From Desulfosporosinus acidiphilus SJ4 (GTDB lineage: Bacteria > Bacillota > Desulfitobacteriia > Desulfitobacteriales > Desulfitobacteriaceae), in assembly GCF_000255115.2 (NCBI RefSeq), contig NC_018068.1, positions 1,116,001 through 1,180,000 of the forward strand: 64,000 bases of DNA. Reading direction: 5' to 3'. The stretch's first letter is position 1, and each line of letters starts with the position of its first letter. Both the position numbers and the translations under genes were made by a program. Below, one piece after another: positions 1-7,788 of this stretch. The notes beneath the pieces are model-generated. The model had not been told where the DNA came from. It saw only the letters and a list, made by a program, of their open reading frames with translations, and did no database searches.

Positions 1-6
1 ATAAAT

Positions 7-48
7 TTCTTCAAAGTAAAGCTAAGATTGAAGCTGTACTTTGAAGAA
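7..48. terminator. hairpin, possible terminator
   Basis: TTCTTCAAAGTA pairs with TACTTTGAAGAA across an 18-nt loop and is followed by an A-rich stretch. It could end transcription of a gene lying left of the window on the minus strand or of the minus-strand operon that ends at 243. Only the dyad is visible. Confidence 0.4.
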
Positions 49-149
49 AAACGAAAAAAGAGGAACCCACGACCGAGTGCGTTTCCCCTTTTGAGCTATG
101 AGTATAATTATTAGGCTAAGTTTGATAGGTCTGCTCGCGAAGGCATGTT

Positions 150-247
150 AAATAGCATTTGTTGGCTAGGCTCTTTTGGCGAAACGGCCCACAGGACGGT
201 TTCGTCACTGAAGCCCCGATGTTCAGCTTTAGCTGAACTTGTTCACT
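150..247 (+). repeat. dispersed repeat A, copy 1 (partial)
   Basis: This holds the right-hand part of repeat A. It shares the run from the AATAGCATTTGTTGGCTAGG region, through the GAAACGGCCC...GGACGGTTTC hairpin and the GTTCAGCTTTAGCTGAAC hairpin, to the terminal GTTCACT. The left third of the consensus is missing. The last bases supply the TGA stop (read on the minus strand) of the gene at 243-920. Confidence 0.75.
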
Positions 248-920
248 GTTCCTTAGGAACGTCAGAGATTGTTTTTTGGGCTTTCTTAGCTTTGAAAATT
301 AAGTAGATACCTGTCAGGATTAGCACAATTGGAATCAGACTGCTCTTTATCATATAGTAAAAATCCCAACTTCTAAACAAGTCACTGAAGACTGAATATC
401 TGTCCATCACTTGCATTAGGCTGAGAAAACCAAGAACCGAAATAATAATCCCGAGAATGCGGCGGTTCTTAAACAGCAAGGAATAATCAAAGAGTTGCTG
501 ATCGAAGAGATTCCGATCCTCTAGTAATTGGCCTTCTGCCTTTCTCCTTCTTAGGCTGTAGCTTTCAAAGAAACTAAAAAACCAAGTAGGGATTAGGGCC
601 AAGGGAATAATAAGATCTAAACCAATATAAGTAGCGATGACGATGACGCCCAAGGCAAGAATCATTAACTGTAAACCGCGCCGCATAAGGCCCATTTTCA
701 TATGAGCAGCACCGGGAACTAAACTTGTACAGAGGAAAAGAAACTTATCTATAAAGGATGGCTTAGACTCTTGAGGCAAATCAGAAAAGAACGTCGTTTG
801 AATACAGTGATGACAGATGTTTCTGCCATCGATCTGAAGAGTACATTCCGAACAGATTGGATTTTTGCATTTCTCACAGAGAGCCAAAGCTTCTTCATTG
901 GGATGATATTTGCATTGCAT
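243..920 (-). CDS. B-box zinc-finger membrane protein
   Basis: A 225-residue protein. Residues 1-40 carry a B-box-like zinc-binding pattern (CKYH, CEKC, CSEC, CHHC pairs). The rest has about four hydrophobic segments, with a basic loop (SYSLRRRKAEG) between the middle ones. B-box/membrane proteins of this build are often found beside ECF sigma/anti-sigma pairs in Firmicutes. The start has a perfect AAGGAGG 9 nt upstream. It lies about 35 bp downstream of the anti-sigma gene and is probably co-transcribed with it. The TGA stop lies inside repeat A copy 1. The molecular role is unknown; membrane stress sensing is only an inference. Confidence 0.8.
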   Translation of the reverse strand: MQCKYHPNEEALALCEKCKNPICSECTLQIDGRNICHHCIQTTFFSDLPQESKPSFIDKFLFLCTSLVPGAAHMKMGLMRRGLQLMILALGVIVIATYIGLDLIIPLALIPTWFFSFFESYSLRRRKAEGQLLEDRNLFDQQLFDYSLLFKNRRILGIIISVLGFLSLMQVMDRYSVFSDLFRSWDFYYMIKSSLIPIVLILTGIYLIFKAKKAQKTISDVPKEQ

Positions 921-954
921 AATTAAACCTCCTTAAAATTGGTTCTCAGAATTA

Positions 955-1500
955 CTAGGGGGCTAAAGAATCGATTTTTGTAATGAGAGTGTGGGTTAGT
1001 TGATTTATTCGATTCAAAGGAAGTGCTATTTGCTTATTTAACTCATTATTTAATAGGGCGACCTGGGTGTTTGTTAAATAATGAGTTAAAGGCGATAGAT
1101 TAAGAGTGAAAAGGAGAAAGCCTGCAGCCACCATGCTGAAACCCCAATTTCTAAGCTCAAAGAGAGGAGAGTTTGCCGTTTTATGAGGATGGCCATCATC
1201 ATAAGTATCTAAGTTCCTGTGAGCAGTCGACGGTTGTTGCTCGCATTTTTCAATGGAGGAGGGCTTAATTTGATATTTGTGCTTGTCGATTGCTTTCATT
1301 ATGTTGAGCTTGAGGTCTTCCGGAGGGGTGAGAGCAGTCCTTCCTGCTGCCAAGACATTGGCTGTTTCTTGGATTTGCAGAAGATTATTTCGGCATTCAA
1401 GACAAAGAGCCAGGTGATTGCTCATCTCTTCGAGTTTGCTCTTACTCAAACTTTTCTTGTAATAACTGTGCCAATCATCTTTGCTCAGATAACAGGTCAT
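955..1500 (-). CDS. anti-sigma factor with zinc-finger (ZAS/zf-HC2) domain
   Basis: The N-terminal 45 residues contain the H-x3-C-x2-C motif (HLALCLEC) of zinc-binding anti-sigma factors. A single hydrophobic segment (WGFSMVAAGFLLFTLNLSPL) follows a polar linker, leaving a short outer C-terminus. The expected role is to hold the adjacent ECF sigma factor inactive at the membrane. The start chosen is the ATG at 1500, with AGGAGG 8 nt upstream; a GTG three codons earlier overlaps that ribosome site. The gene start overlaps the sigma gene end by 26 bp, which suggests translational coupling. Confidence 0.85.
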   Translation of the reverse strand: MTCYLSKDDWHSYYKKSLSKSKLEEMSNHLALCLECRNNLLQIQETANVLAAGRTALTPPEDLKLNIMKAIDKHKYQIKPSSIEKCEQQPSTAHRNLDTYDDGHPHKTANSPLFELRNWGFSMVAAGFLLFTLNLSPLTHYLTNTQVALLNNELNKQIALPLNRINQLTHTLITKIDSLAP

Positions 1501-2047
1501 GACAGTCACCTCCTGATAGTATAAATTGAAGTTCCTCTTTCAATAGTTTTCGACCTCGGAACAAGCGGGTTTCTATAGTTCTTTTAGAAGTGCCCAATAT
1601 ATCTGCGATCTGCTGAGGAGTGAAGTCTTCAAAGTAGTAAAGAATAAGAACAGTACGGTAGATTTCATGTAAACTTCCAATTGCGTCTTGAATTTCAGCA
1701 GATACTTCTTGACGGAGAAGATTTTCTTCCGGACCAACTCTTTTATCAAAGTGACTATCTAAACAAGCAGGTTCCACAAAGAGCGGCTTTTTCCTGCGGG
1801 ACCAATCAAGACAATGGTTGACGGCAATTCTGTAAAGCCAGGTAGAAAAAGCGGAACCTTGTTTGAATCCGGCAAGTTTGTTATAGACTTTGATAAAAAT
1901 TTCCTGTGTGATATCCCGAGCATCCTCTACATTTTGAGTGTAGTAATAGGCAGTTCTGTAAACTCCTGTTTGATAACGTTCAATAATTTCTTCATATAAC
2001 TTTGCATTACCGTTAAGGATACCGGTAATTAATTCAGTATCGTGCAA
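1475..2047 (-). CDS. ECF-type RNA polymerase sigma factor
   Basis: A 190-residue sigma-70 family protein. Region 2 is seen at residues 20-90 (DITQEIFIKVYNKL, then FSTWLYRIAVNHCLDWSRRKK). Region 4 is near residues 125-175 (LHEIYRTVLILYYFEDFTPQQIA, then a helix-turn-helix ending TIETRLFRGRKLLKEEL). It starts at a TTG with GGTGA about 8 nt upstream; no better ATG is available that keeps region 2 intact. It heads an operon with its anti-sigma factor and the B-box membrane protein. The signal it responds to cannot be read from the sequence. Confidence 0.9.
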   Translation of the reverse strand: MHDTELITGILNGNAKLYEEIIERYQTGVYRTAYYYTQNVEDARDITQEIFIKVYNKLAGFKQGSAFSTWLYRIAVNHCLDWSRRKKPLFVEPACLDSHFDKRVGPEENLLRQEVSAEIQDAIGSLHEIYRTVLILYYFEDFTPQQIADILGTSKRTIETRLFRGRKLLKEELQFILSGGDCHDLLSEQR

Positions 2048-2254
2048 ATATTTATCACCGCCTTACTACTGGTTAGACGTATCTAACTTAAGATTATACG
2101 TCAAAGATTTTTAATTTCTCGTGAGGAAATTTAAAAGAAAATCTGTGTACGGATTCTATACTGGATAATGATCTTTAGAGTTAGAATTTGTTTCAATTCC
2201 ATACGGTCATAGATACGCCTATTTTTTCGTATGCGAAGAAATAGGCATATTCGT

Positions 2255-2432
2255 CATCCGAACGAGAGACTTCCACTTCTATAGTGGGAGGGGTCCAGGT
2301 TCTCTGTTTCGGTGTAGTTGAGTCTACCTTTCAGCGATAGCACTTTTAATTGGCTTGGAGCTTTTGGGGAACCTGTGCACAGGATACTTTCGTTACCAAA
2401 GCCCCGGTGTTAAGCTTTAGCTGAAGGAGTTC
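2255..2432 (+). repeat. dispersed repeat A, copy 2 (diverged)
   Basis: It keeps the repeat A order: GAGACTTCCACTTC/GTGGGAGGGGTCC hairpin, TTCTCTG...AGTC segment, TTCAGCGATAG, then a GTGCACAGGA hairpin and TTAAGCTTTAGCTGAA. It has many substitutions and small indels compared with copies 3-5. It sits in the intergenic region between the sigma-factor operon and the sigma-54 promoter at 2511. Confidence 0.7.
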
Positions 2433-2510
2433 CCTGGGTATACTCCTGAAGTGCAGATTGGCCGAATGTGGAGATCAGGATTTACAGAGAACTTAAGAGT
2501 ATTGTAGAGT

Positions 2511-2526
2511 TGGCATGATTTTTGTA
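2511..2526 (+). promoter_or_regulatory. candidate sigma-54 promoter (-24/-12)
   Basis: The sequence TGGCATGATTTTTGTA matches the TGGCAYR-N4-TTGCW pattern except for T in place of C in the -12 element. Spacing is exact. It lies about 140 bp before the 3-hydroxyacyl-CoA dehydrogenase start at 2668. It is one of four such sites in the cluster around the sigma-54 activator at 14087-15487. Confidence 0.6.
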
Positions 2527-2667
2527 ATAACAAGGATTGCCAGGTAAAAGATTTGCCCCGCTAAGCCGGCCTGCCTATTTGGATTCTTGGTATTACTTTA
2601 GTTTGGTTCAGGCTGATTGTAAGATTATTAATTGAAATACAAAATAATAATTTTGGAGGAGTTTAGA

Positions 2668-3534
2668 GTGAGAATTGAAGATATCCAGAAGATTTGTGTG
2701 ATTGGTGCCGGGAGTATGGGCTGCCAGATTGCATGGAGTGCAGCTTTGGCAGGATATCGGGTAAGCTGTACCGATGTTAGTTTAGAAATGCTATACCATG
2801 CGAAGGCCTTCGCTGAGAGTTATTTCCCGGCGAGAGTTACTAAAGGAAAGTTAACCCAAGAACAAGTTAATGCAGCAAAGGAGAATATTTCCTTTACTCA
2901 AAATTTAGAGGAAGCCGCAGCAGACTCGGATTTTGCCATTGAGTCAGTTATAGAAAAAATTGATATCAAACGTAAAATATTTGCTGAACTGGACCGTATT
3001 ACTCAACCTCATGCAATTTTAGTGACTAACAGCTCGTTTATTGTTAGTTCTAAAATTGCCAGTGCAACGAAAAGGCCTGAAAAGATATGTAACATGCACT
3101 TTTTCAATCCTGTTTTGAAAATGAATATTGTTGAGGTAGTTCAAGGACCGCATACTTCCGCTGAGACGGCAGAGCTTACCTTAGGGGTATGCGAAAAAAT
3201 GGGTAAACAAGGCATTTTGCTAAAAAAAGAAATCTATGGTTTTTTAGTCAATAGGTTCATAAGGGCACTTAATCATGAAGCGTTGTATCTTGCTGAGATG
3301 GGAGTTGCCAGCCCGGAAGAAATTGATTTAGCTGTCACAAATGCCCTAGGACATCCCATTGGGCCATTTAGGCTAATGGACTTTACCGGCAATGACCTTA
3401 GTTACATTATAGAGATGGAACGCTATCAAGAAACAGGGGATCCAAAGGACAAACCGTCGCCCCTGATAACGGAAAAATATTTCAAAGGTGAATGGGGGAG
3501 GAAGACAAAGAAAGGCTTTTATTCCTATGAATAA
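2668..3534 (+). CDS. 3-hydroxyacyl-CoA (3-hydroxybutyryl-CoA) dehydrogenase, copy 1
   Basis: It oxidises 3-hydroxyacyl-CoA to 3-oxoacyl-CoA with NAD(P)+, or works in reverse. The protein has 288 residues, normal for the short bacterial form. It has a Rossmann motif GAGSMG near residue 14, the active-site region CNMHFFNP, and the C-terminal LMDFTGNDL and KKGFYSYE blocks. The start is a GTG at 2668 with GGAGGA 8 nt upstream; the paralogue at 21408 starts at the equivalent position (MNINDIKTICVIGAG). It stands alone between a sigma-54-like promoter and a strong terminator. The two copies are highly similar throughout. Confidence 0.93.
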   Translation: MRIEDIQKICVIGAGSMGCQIAWSAALAGYRVSCTDVSLEMLYHAKAFAESYFPARVTKGKLTQEQVNAAKENISFTQNLEEAAADSDFAIESVIEKIDIKRKIFAELDRITQPHAILVTNSSFIVSSKIASATKRPEKICNMHFFNPVLKMNIVEVVQGPHTSAETAELTLGVCEKMGKQGILLKKEIYGFLVNRFIRALNHEALYLAEMGVASPEEIDLAVTNALGHPIGPFRLMDFTGNDLSYIIEMERYQETGDPKDKPSPLITEKYFKGEWGRKTKKGFYSYE

Positions 3535-3557
3535 AGGCCTCAATAGGTGTAGGGCCG

Positions 3558-3602
3558 ACCGCTCAGCTCAGATTCATCAATGAGGTGAGCGGTTTGTTTT
3601 TT
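3558..3602 (+). terminator. rho-independent terminator
   Basis: Stem ACCGCTCA(GC)TCA / TGA(GG)TGAGCGGT is followed by TTGTTTTTT. It ends the dehydrogenase transcript. Confidence 0.85.
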
Positions 3603-3860
3603 GATGGTACCGCCAGTGGCATGGGGCAGGCTATGTCTTCGAGGGGAAAGAAAGAGTTTCTTTATGTATAGCAAGTAAACATTGTGTACCTGATTGAGAC
3701 AGAGATTATAGCGAGTTAGCTTGATTTTCTTAAACAACGGGGGATTATGGGCCCTTGGCAAACGAATGAGTATTGGCATAAAAATTGCTTTATTAATGGC
3801 TATCCTTAACTGTCTGTCGATAAAAATGATTGTCAAGAGGAGGAACTGAGTCGATTTAAG
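3603..3860. other. intergenic stretch, no gene seen
   Basis: No convincing coding sequence is present; a minus-strand open frame here lacks a ribosome site and family features. GAGGAGGA at 3836-3843 is probably the ribosome site of the PHP gene, although the spacing to ATG 3861 is long (about 17 nt). Confidence 0.5.
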
Positions 3861-4532
3861 ATGGAGTTTGATCTACATACTCATACCAGTCAGGGTTCAG
3901 CGTGCAGCCGTATGGTTATTGAGGATTTGGTTCAGGCTGCTTGTGAAAAGAAATTAGATGGGGTTTGCATTACAGATCATGATTATTGCTGGGACGAGAG
4001 GGAATTGGCCAAATTAATGCGGGCCAGTGGCATTCAAGTTTATGGAGGGGTTGAGTTAAGTACAGCTTTTGGCGAGATTCTTATTTACGGTGTACATCAA
4101 TCTTTGCTTCATCTGAGGGATAATTTGCCGAAGTTAGTTCAACTAGTAAGGGACCTTGGGGGAGTCATGATCGCTGCTCATCCCTTGAGAAGTGATTTTC
4201 TCTTCTCGACCTTGACAAGGGAAGAACGCGGACTTGATCCCATTAATTTGGAGGAAATAGGCAGAAGACCTTTGTTTAGTTTTGTTCATACATTTGAAGT
4301 CTGTAATGGGCGCAGTAGTTGGCAGGAAATCCGGGCAGCCCGACAACTTTCATTACTGCTTAATAAAAAGGGAACAGGCGGCAGTGATGCTCACAGCAAA
4401 TTAAGTGTTGGTTCTTGCGTCACTATCTTTGAGGAGCCGGTTCAGAACGAGGCCCACTTAATAACTCAGTTACGTCAGGGATGTTTTAAAGCCAAGAAAA
4501 AGGAGGAATCTAGAAATGTGCTGGGTATGTGA
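3861..4532 (+). CDS. PHP-domain metal-dependent phosphoesterase
   Basis: A 223-residue PHP-fold protein. It starts with the metal-binding MEFDLHTHTSQGS, then ITDHDY near residue 38, GGVELS near residue 61, MIAAHPLR near residue 98 and GGSDAHS near residue 172. These His/Asp motifs bind the metal cluster of PHP phosphoesterases such as nucleoside 3',5'-bisphosphate phosphatases. Its end overlaps the start of the next Fe-S gene by 17 bp, so it probably leads that operon. The substrate is unknown. Confidence 0.85.
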   Translation: MEFDLHTHTSQGSACSRMVIEDLVQAACEKKLDGVCITDHDYCWDERELAKLMRASGIQVYGGVELSTAFGEILIYGVHQSLLHLRDNLPKLVQLVRDLGGVMIAAHPLRSDFLFSTLTREERGLDPINLEEIGRRPLFSFVHTFEVCNGRSSWQEIRAARQLSLLLNKKGTGGSDAHSKLSVGSCVTIFEEPVQNEAHLITQLRQGCFKAKKKEESRNVLGM

Positions 4533-5349
4533 AAAATATGGTAATGGCCAGAAATGGTATCTCAATCCGGAAAATTATGCCCGTCGCCTTTATAAAGTGC
4601 GCAAAGAGGGCAAAGAGGCAGCGGGAGCAGATGCTGATCCCCAATCCGCAGGTATGGGCGCCGGGGTGGTGGCAGAGCTAGTAAAAGCGCGTATCAGCGG
4701 GGACAAGGAATGGGAAGAGGAGATCAAACGAGATGCCTTACAGCAAGCTTATCAAACCCATTTCGGACAGGTAGTCACCTTGGACGAGTATTTGCAGATT
4801 TTAGACACGGCCTATCCCTTGGCCAAAATGACCTGTGGCTGTCGCCGCGTCCAACGAGGGATGCCTGACGAAGAGAATTTCACCTGCATGGGTATTGGTC
4901 CTGGGATGTATAAGTGGGAACGGTGGCCTGAAACTTATCGAGGAGGAGTGGAGTTTGTAACTCCTGAGGAAGCTAAAGAATGGGCAATGATGAACCACAA
5001 AGAGGGGCGCGTCCAAACCGTTGATGTCTTTGGCACTCCTTATATCGGAGGATTATGTCAATGTGAATATCCGGGGTGCGTAGCTGTCCGCAATCGAATA
5101 GATTATGATTTTAAGTTTTTATTAAAAGGACATTCTGTCGCCAAGGTTGACCGAGAAAAATGTACAGGCTGCAAAAGCTGTTTGGGGCGCTGCCAGTTTA
5201 AAGCGCTTAACTTGGAAGTGTATACCAATAAGGCCTATATTGACCTTGACCAATGTTTTGGCTGCGGGCTTTGTGTAACCGCATGTCCTAGCGGGTCGAT
5301 TCAATTGTATGATCGCCAAGGTATGCCAGGATTAGCCGAAAACTGGTAA
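4516..5349 (+). CDS. 4Fe-4S dicluster protein with a Cys-rich N-terminal domain
   Basis: A 277-residue cytoplasmic protein. The last 80 residues hold two ferredoxin motifs, CTGCKSCLGRC and CFGCGLCVTACP. Before them lies a domain of about 190 residues that I do not recognise, with further cysteines arranged as MCWVCE, TCGCR, FTCMG and GLCQCEYPGC. This leaves room for another metal centre. AAAGGAGG lies 9 nt before the ATG. It is translationally coupled to the PHP gene and followed by a second ferredoxin. Electron transfer for the acyl-CoA cluster is an inference from position only. Confidence 0.8.
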   Translation: MCWVCEKYGNGQKWYLNPENYARRLYKVRKEGKEAAGADADPQSAGMGAGVVAELVKARISGDKEWEEEIKRDALQQAYQTHFGQVVTLDEYLQILDTAYPLAKMTCGCRRVQRGMPDEENFTCMGIGPGMYKWERWPETYRGGVEFVTPEEAKEWAMMNHKEGRVQTVDVFGTPYIGGLCQCEYPGCVAVRNRIDYDFKFLLKGHSVAKVDREKCTGCKSCLGRCQFKALNLEVYTNKAYIDLDQCFGCGLCVTACPSGSIQLYDRQGMPGLAENW

Positions 5350-5362
5350 AGGAGGGAAGAAA

Positions 5363-5665
5363 ATGATTGCTCAAATAACTATCGATTATGCATTATGTCA
5401 AGATCCTTTAAATTGTCGCAAATGTCTAAGCATATGTCCTTCTGTTGTATTTGTGTGCGGTCCCACGAAAGTATGGAAAGGCCGGGAGAGCGATTCTCGG
5501 GAGTATAAGATTATCGGCCGTTATTATGATAAATGTTCCGGCTGCGGTGATTGTGAAGAGGTTTGCCCCACAAATGCCCTAAAAGTAACCTTTATACCAC
5601 GTGAACAATTAGCCCAAAAGTTTCGAGAAGAACGGGCAGCTCAATTAAAAGAACGCCAGTTGTAA
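5363..5665 (+). CDS. ferredoxin-like 4Fe-4S protein
   Basis: A 100-residue protein with C-x5-C-x2-C-x3-C near the N-terminus (CQDPLNCRKCLSICP) and a classical CSGCGDCEEVCP near residue 57. Between them is a charged insertion (VWKGRESDSREYK). AAAGGAGGG lies just upstream of the ATG, 13 bp after the preceding Fe-S gene. It probably shuttles electrons with that protein. Confidence 0.85.
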   Translation: MIAQITIDYALCQDPLNCRKCLSICPSVVFVCGPTKVWKGRESDSREYKIIGRYYDKCSGCGDCEEVCPTNALKVTFIPREQLAQKFREERAAQLKERQL

Positions 5666-5697
5666 ATCGGATGAATTTGAGATGGAGGGAGCAGGTA

Positions 5698-6285
5698 ATG
5701 GCTTTAGATTTTAAGGTCTTACAAAAAGTTAAGGGTAATCCAAGTTTTGAGGTTGCCCCCAATCGACGCCTGAAGATAAACCCGGGTCAAGATTATGTCT
5801 ATGATATGCCTAAGGAACTTATATACAAAGTCAACTCGGAATTTCCTGCGGAGAGTTTATTAAAGCAACTTTCTGGGGCAAGCGAAGATTTCTTGGCCGA
5901 ACAGGGAACGAAATTCATGACTATATTAATTCGTGAAGCGGACTCTGACACGTATAAAGACCGAACTGCTGAGATGATTGAAAAGGTTGCCCAACAAACG
6001 GGGATACGATTTCCTCATGTGTTTGAGAGGTATATAGAACTGGGAATCCTGACCCTGCGTCCCCGAGATGCCTGGACGGTCACTGAGGCAACAACCAGGA
6101 CTTTGAAAGTGCGCAGTTATAATTGCAGTCTAAGTAAACGTTTTGCGGAAAAAGGGATTAATAATTGTGAAATTTTCTGTTTAGCTGCCGCAAAAACTGC
6201 TGCTAAAAAAGTTGAAATGACTTTAGAAATAACTTGCGGCAAAGATGGAAATGGGGCCTGCGAACTTGCTTATCGCCCGCAATAA
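5698..6285 (+). CDS. uncharacterised Cys-containing protein in Fe-S operon
   Basis: A 195-residue soluble protein without a motif I can name securely. The C-terminal third is Cys-rich (YNCSL, NNCEIFC, ITCGKDGNGAC) after an alpha-helical first part. That resembles small proteins whose C-terminal cysteines bind a metal or cluster, but the family is not recognised. The chosen ATG at 5698 has GGAGGG 8 nt upstream; an in-frame start 27 bp earlier lacks a site. It belongs to the operon with the two Fe-S proteins. Confidence 0.7.
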   Translation: MALDFKVLQKVKGNPSFEVAPNRRLKINPGQDYVYDMPKELIYKVNSEFPAESLLKQLSGASEDFLAEQGTKFMTILIREADSDTYKDRTAEMIEKVAQQTGIRFPHVFERYIELGILTLRPRDAWTVTEATTRTLKVRSYNCSLSKRFAEKGINNCEIFCLAAAKTAAKKVEMTLEITCGKDGNGACELAYRPQ

Positions 6286-6297
6286 GGGGGGGTCAAA

Positions 6298-6495
6298 TTG
6301 CACATTGGACATAATCATGATGACATCGATCATGAGAGCTTAGCCTTGAGGCATTATGGAGAGGGAATTTACCAAGAATCTTTGGGGAATTTGGCCGAGG
6401 CCTTAAATGAATATATGATGGCAAATGTTTTAGATCCTAAGTTAGTTGTCGTTCAGAACAAATTGGATAGCCTGAGAGAAAAGCTATGTTTGTAA
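6298..6495 (+). CDS. small TPR-like protein
   Basis: A 65-residue protein with a His-rich N-terminus (HIGHNHDDIDH) and one tetratricopeptide-like helical hairpin (HYGEGIYQESLGNLAEALNE, then ANVLDPKLVVVQNKL). It starts at TTG 6298, with AAGGGGGG about 6 nt upstream. It is the last gene of the PHP/Fe-S operon. It may be a scaffold or chaperone for the neighbours, but nothing in the sequence proves this. Confidence 0.7.
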   Translation: MHIGHNHDDIDHESLALRHYGEGIYQESLGNLAEALNEYMMANVLDPKLVVVQNKLDSLREKLCL

Positions 6496-6581
6496 AGAGA
6501 ACTCGTTCAGCTCCCATTTATAGAAATGGGGGTTTTCGATGGGGATAAAGGGGATCGATCTAAGAAGGAAGGGAATGGCCT

Positions 6582-6980
6582 ATGATTGGAAGAGAGTTGA
6601 TTGGCAAAGAGAGTGAGTCGATTGTAGTCAAGATTAAACCCGAAGAAGTACGCCGGTTTGCTGAGGCTACGGGAGTTCCTTATAATGATCGAGTTCCTCC
6701 TACATTTGTTGGTACATTATTGCATGCCTCGATAAAAGGCGTAGAACTGCCTGTTGCCGGGATGATTCATGGTGAACAAAAAATTACCTATCACCGCCAA
6801 CTGCGAATCGGGGACTGTATTTCGTACAAAAGGCGAGTTAAAGATGTTTATGATCGAAGCGGCAAACTTGGAAAGATGACCTTTGTGGTGTTAGAGACTG
6901 TTGGAAATGATTTAACCGGTGAATTGGTATTTTCCAGCACTTCCATTATCATTGCTCCTGGAAGGGAGGAAGGTTCATGA
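6582..6980 (+). CDS. MaoC-like dehydratase, N-terminal-type subunit
   Basis: A 132-residue hot-dog-fold protein of the type found as the first half of FAS1-type or MaoC hydratases: IGRELIGKES at the start, RFAEATGVPY near residue 25, then GEQKITYHRQLRIGD. It lacks the catalytic D-x4-H of the partner. Its ATGA overlap with the next gene shows coupling and suggests a heterodimer like mycobacterial HadAB. The expected reaction is reversible hydration of trans-2-enoyl-CoA. Confidence 0.85.
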   Translation: MIGRELIGKESESIVVKIKPEEVRRFAEATGVPYNDRVPPTFVGTLLHASIKGVELPVAGMIHGEQKITYHRQLRIGDCISYKRRVKDVYDRSGKLGKMTFVVLETVGNDLTGELVFSSTSIIIAPGREEGS

Positions 6981-7402
6981 AAAGCTTGTCTGATTATCAA
7001 GTAGCCGAAAAGCTTCCTATCCGCAAATGGATACCCACTCCGATGCAAATTCGTCAGTATGCTGAAGCATCAGGGGATTTTAATCCAATTCATCTCGATG
7101 ATAATTACGCGCGGCAAGCAGGTCTTGGCGGAGTCATTGCTCACGGAATGCTGTCTATGGCTCAAATGGCAGCAATGCTGACAGATTGGATTGGAGATGG
7201 AGGCGCAATTACTAAACTGGATGTTCGTTTTGAGCATATGGTTCGTCCAGGAGATACTATTCTATTTTCCGGTTTTGTAAGGGCTCGATCGGAAAATATC
7301 TTAGTCTGTGATTTAGCTGCCTGCAATGATCGTGACAAAAGAGTATTGTCTGGTTTAGCCTATATAGCCATTAGCCCTAACAAAGCCTGCAGCGCAGAGT
7401 AA
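6977..7402 (+). CDS. MaoC-like (R)-specific enoyl-CoA hydratase subunit
   Basis: A 141-residue hot-dog-fold protein with the hydratase-2 motif near residue 34 (ASGDFNPIHLDDNYARQAGL), including the catalytic Asp and His, followed by GGVIAHGMLSM. It overlaps the upstream subunit by 4 bp. GGGAGGAAGG lies just before the ATG. Because its product would be the (R)-3-hydroxyacyl-CoA, it offers a stereochemical alternative to the crotonases in the same cluster. Confidence 0.88.
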   Translation: MKSLSDYQVAEKLPIRKWIPTPMQIRQYAEASGDFNPIHLDDNYARQAGLGGVIAHGMLSMAQMAAMLTDWIGDGGAITKLDVRFEHMVRPGDTILFSGFVRARSENILVCDLAACNDRDKRVLSGLAYIAISPNKACSAE

Positions 7403-7580
7403 ATATCCGTTCAGGATTGAAAAATAATTTGACTATACATTTTTATGATTGTCGTCTGGTGTATGAATTCCATACATGTTGTATACCCCCTAGCAGTGGA
7501 AACGGCCTTAGGGGGGTTTTTTTACTCGCAGAAAGTATATCTTTTGGTCTGGAGCCAAACAAGTGCGAGACTCTCCGCTT

Positions 7581-7722
7581 TTGTTCTACTATCTGAAAGT
7601 ATAACCTTTGGCTGTAACTGCAAGAAGAGCTAATTCGTGCGAAGACAGTGTCTTCGTCATCTGGCATAAGTGCAACTAACCTGCCGCTTCGCCGGAGGCT
7701 TAGCGCCAGCTAAGTTTTCTTT
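7581..7722 (+). repeat. dispersed repeat B, copy 1
   Basis: It shares nearly all of its length with copies at 21004 and 50414: the GAAAGTATAACCTTTGG hairpin, GCGAAGACAGTGTCTTCG hairpin, and a terminal long stem closing on AGCTAAG followed by TTTTCTTTA. A partial extra copy of the first segment (CAGAAAGTATATCTTTTGGT) lies just before it at about 7530. Its end is 8 bp before the sigma-54 site at 7730. Confidence 0.85.
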
Positions 7723-7729
7723 AAATGAT

Positions 7730-7745
7730 TGGCATATATTTTGCA
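7730..7745 (+). promoter_or_regulatory. sigma-54 promoter (-24/-12)
   Basis: TGGCATATATTTTGCA fits TGGCAYR-N4-TTGCW at every fixed position, with a further T before and AA after. It lies 44 bp upstream of the crotonase ATG at 7789 and probably drives the crotonase and the 4-hydroxybutyryl-CoA dehydratase-like gene. Confidence 0.8.
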
Positions 7746-7788
7746 AATAGAAAGAGAAGTAAAATATATGCAAATAGGGGGATGAAGA

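Noticed and set aside
150-247. tRNA gene inside repeat A because of GTTCA-like and hairpin segments
   Set aside because: Stems do not form a cloverleaf, no anticodon arm of the right size, and the same sequence recurs with changes that break tRNA pairing.
3540-3836. 98-codon minus-strand open frame after the first dehydrogenase
   Set aside because: Covers the terminator hairpin, has no ribosome site and no protein-like features.
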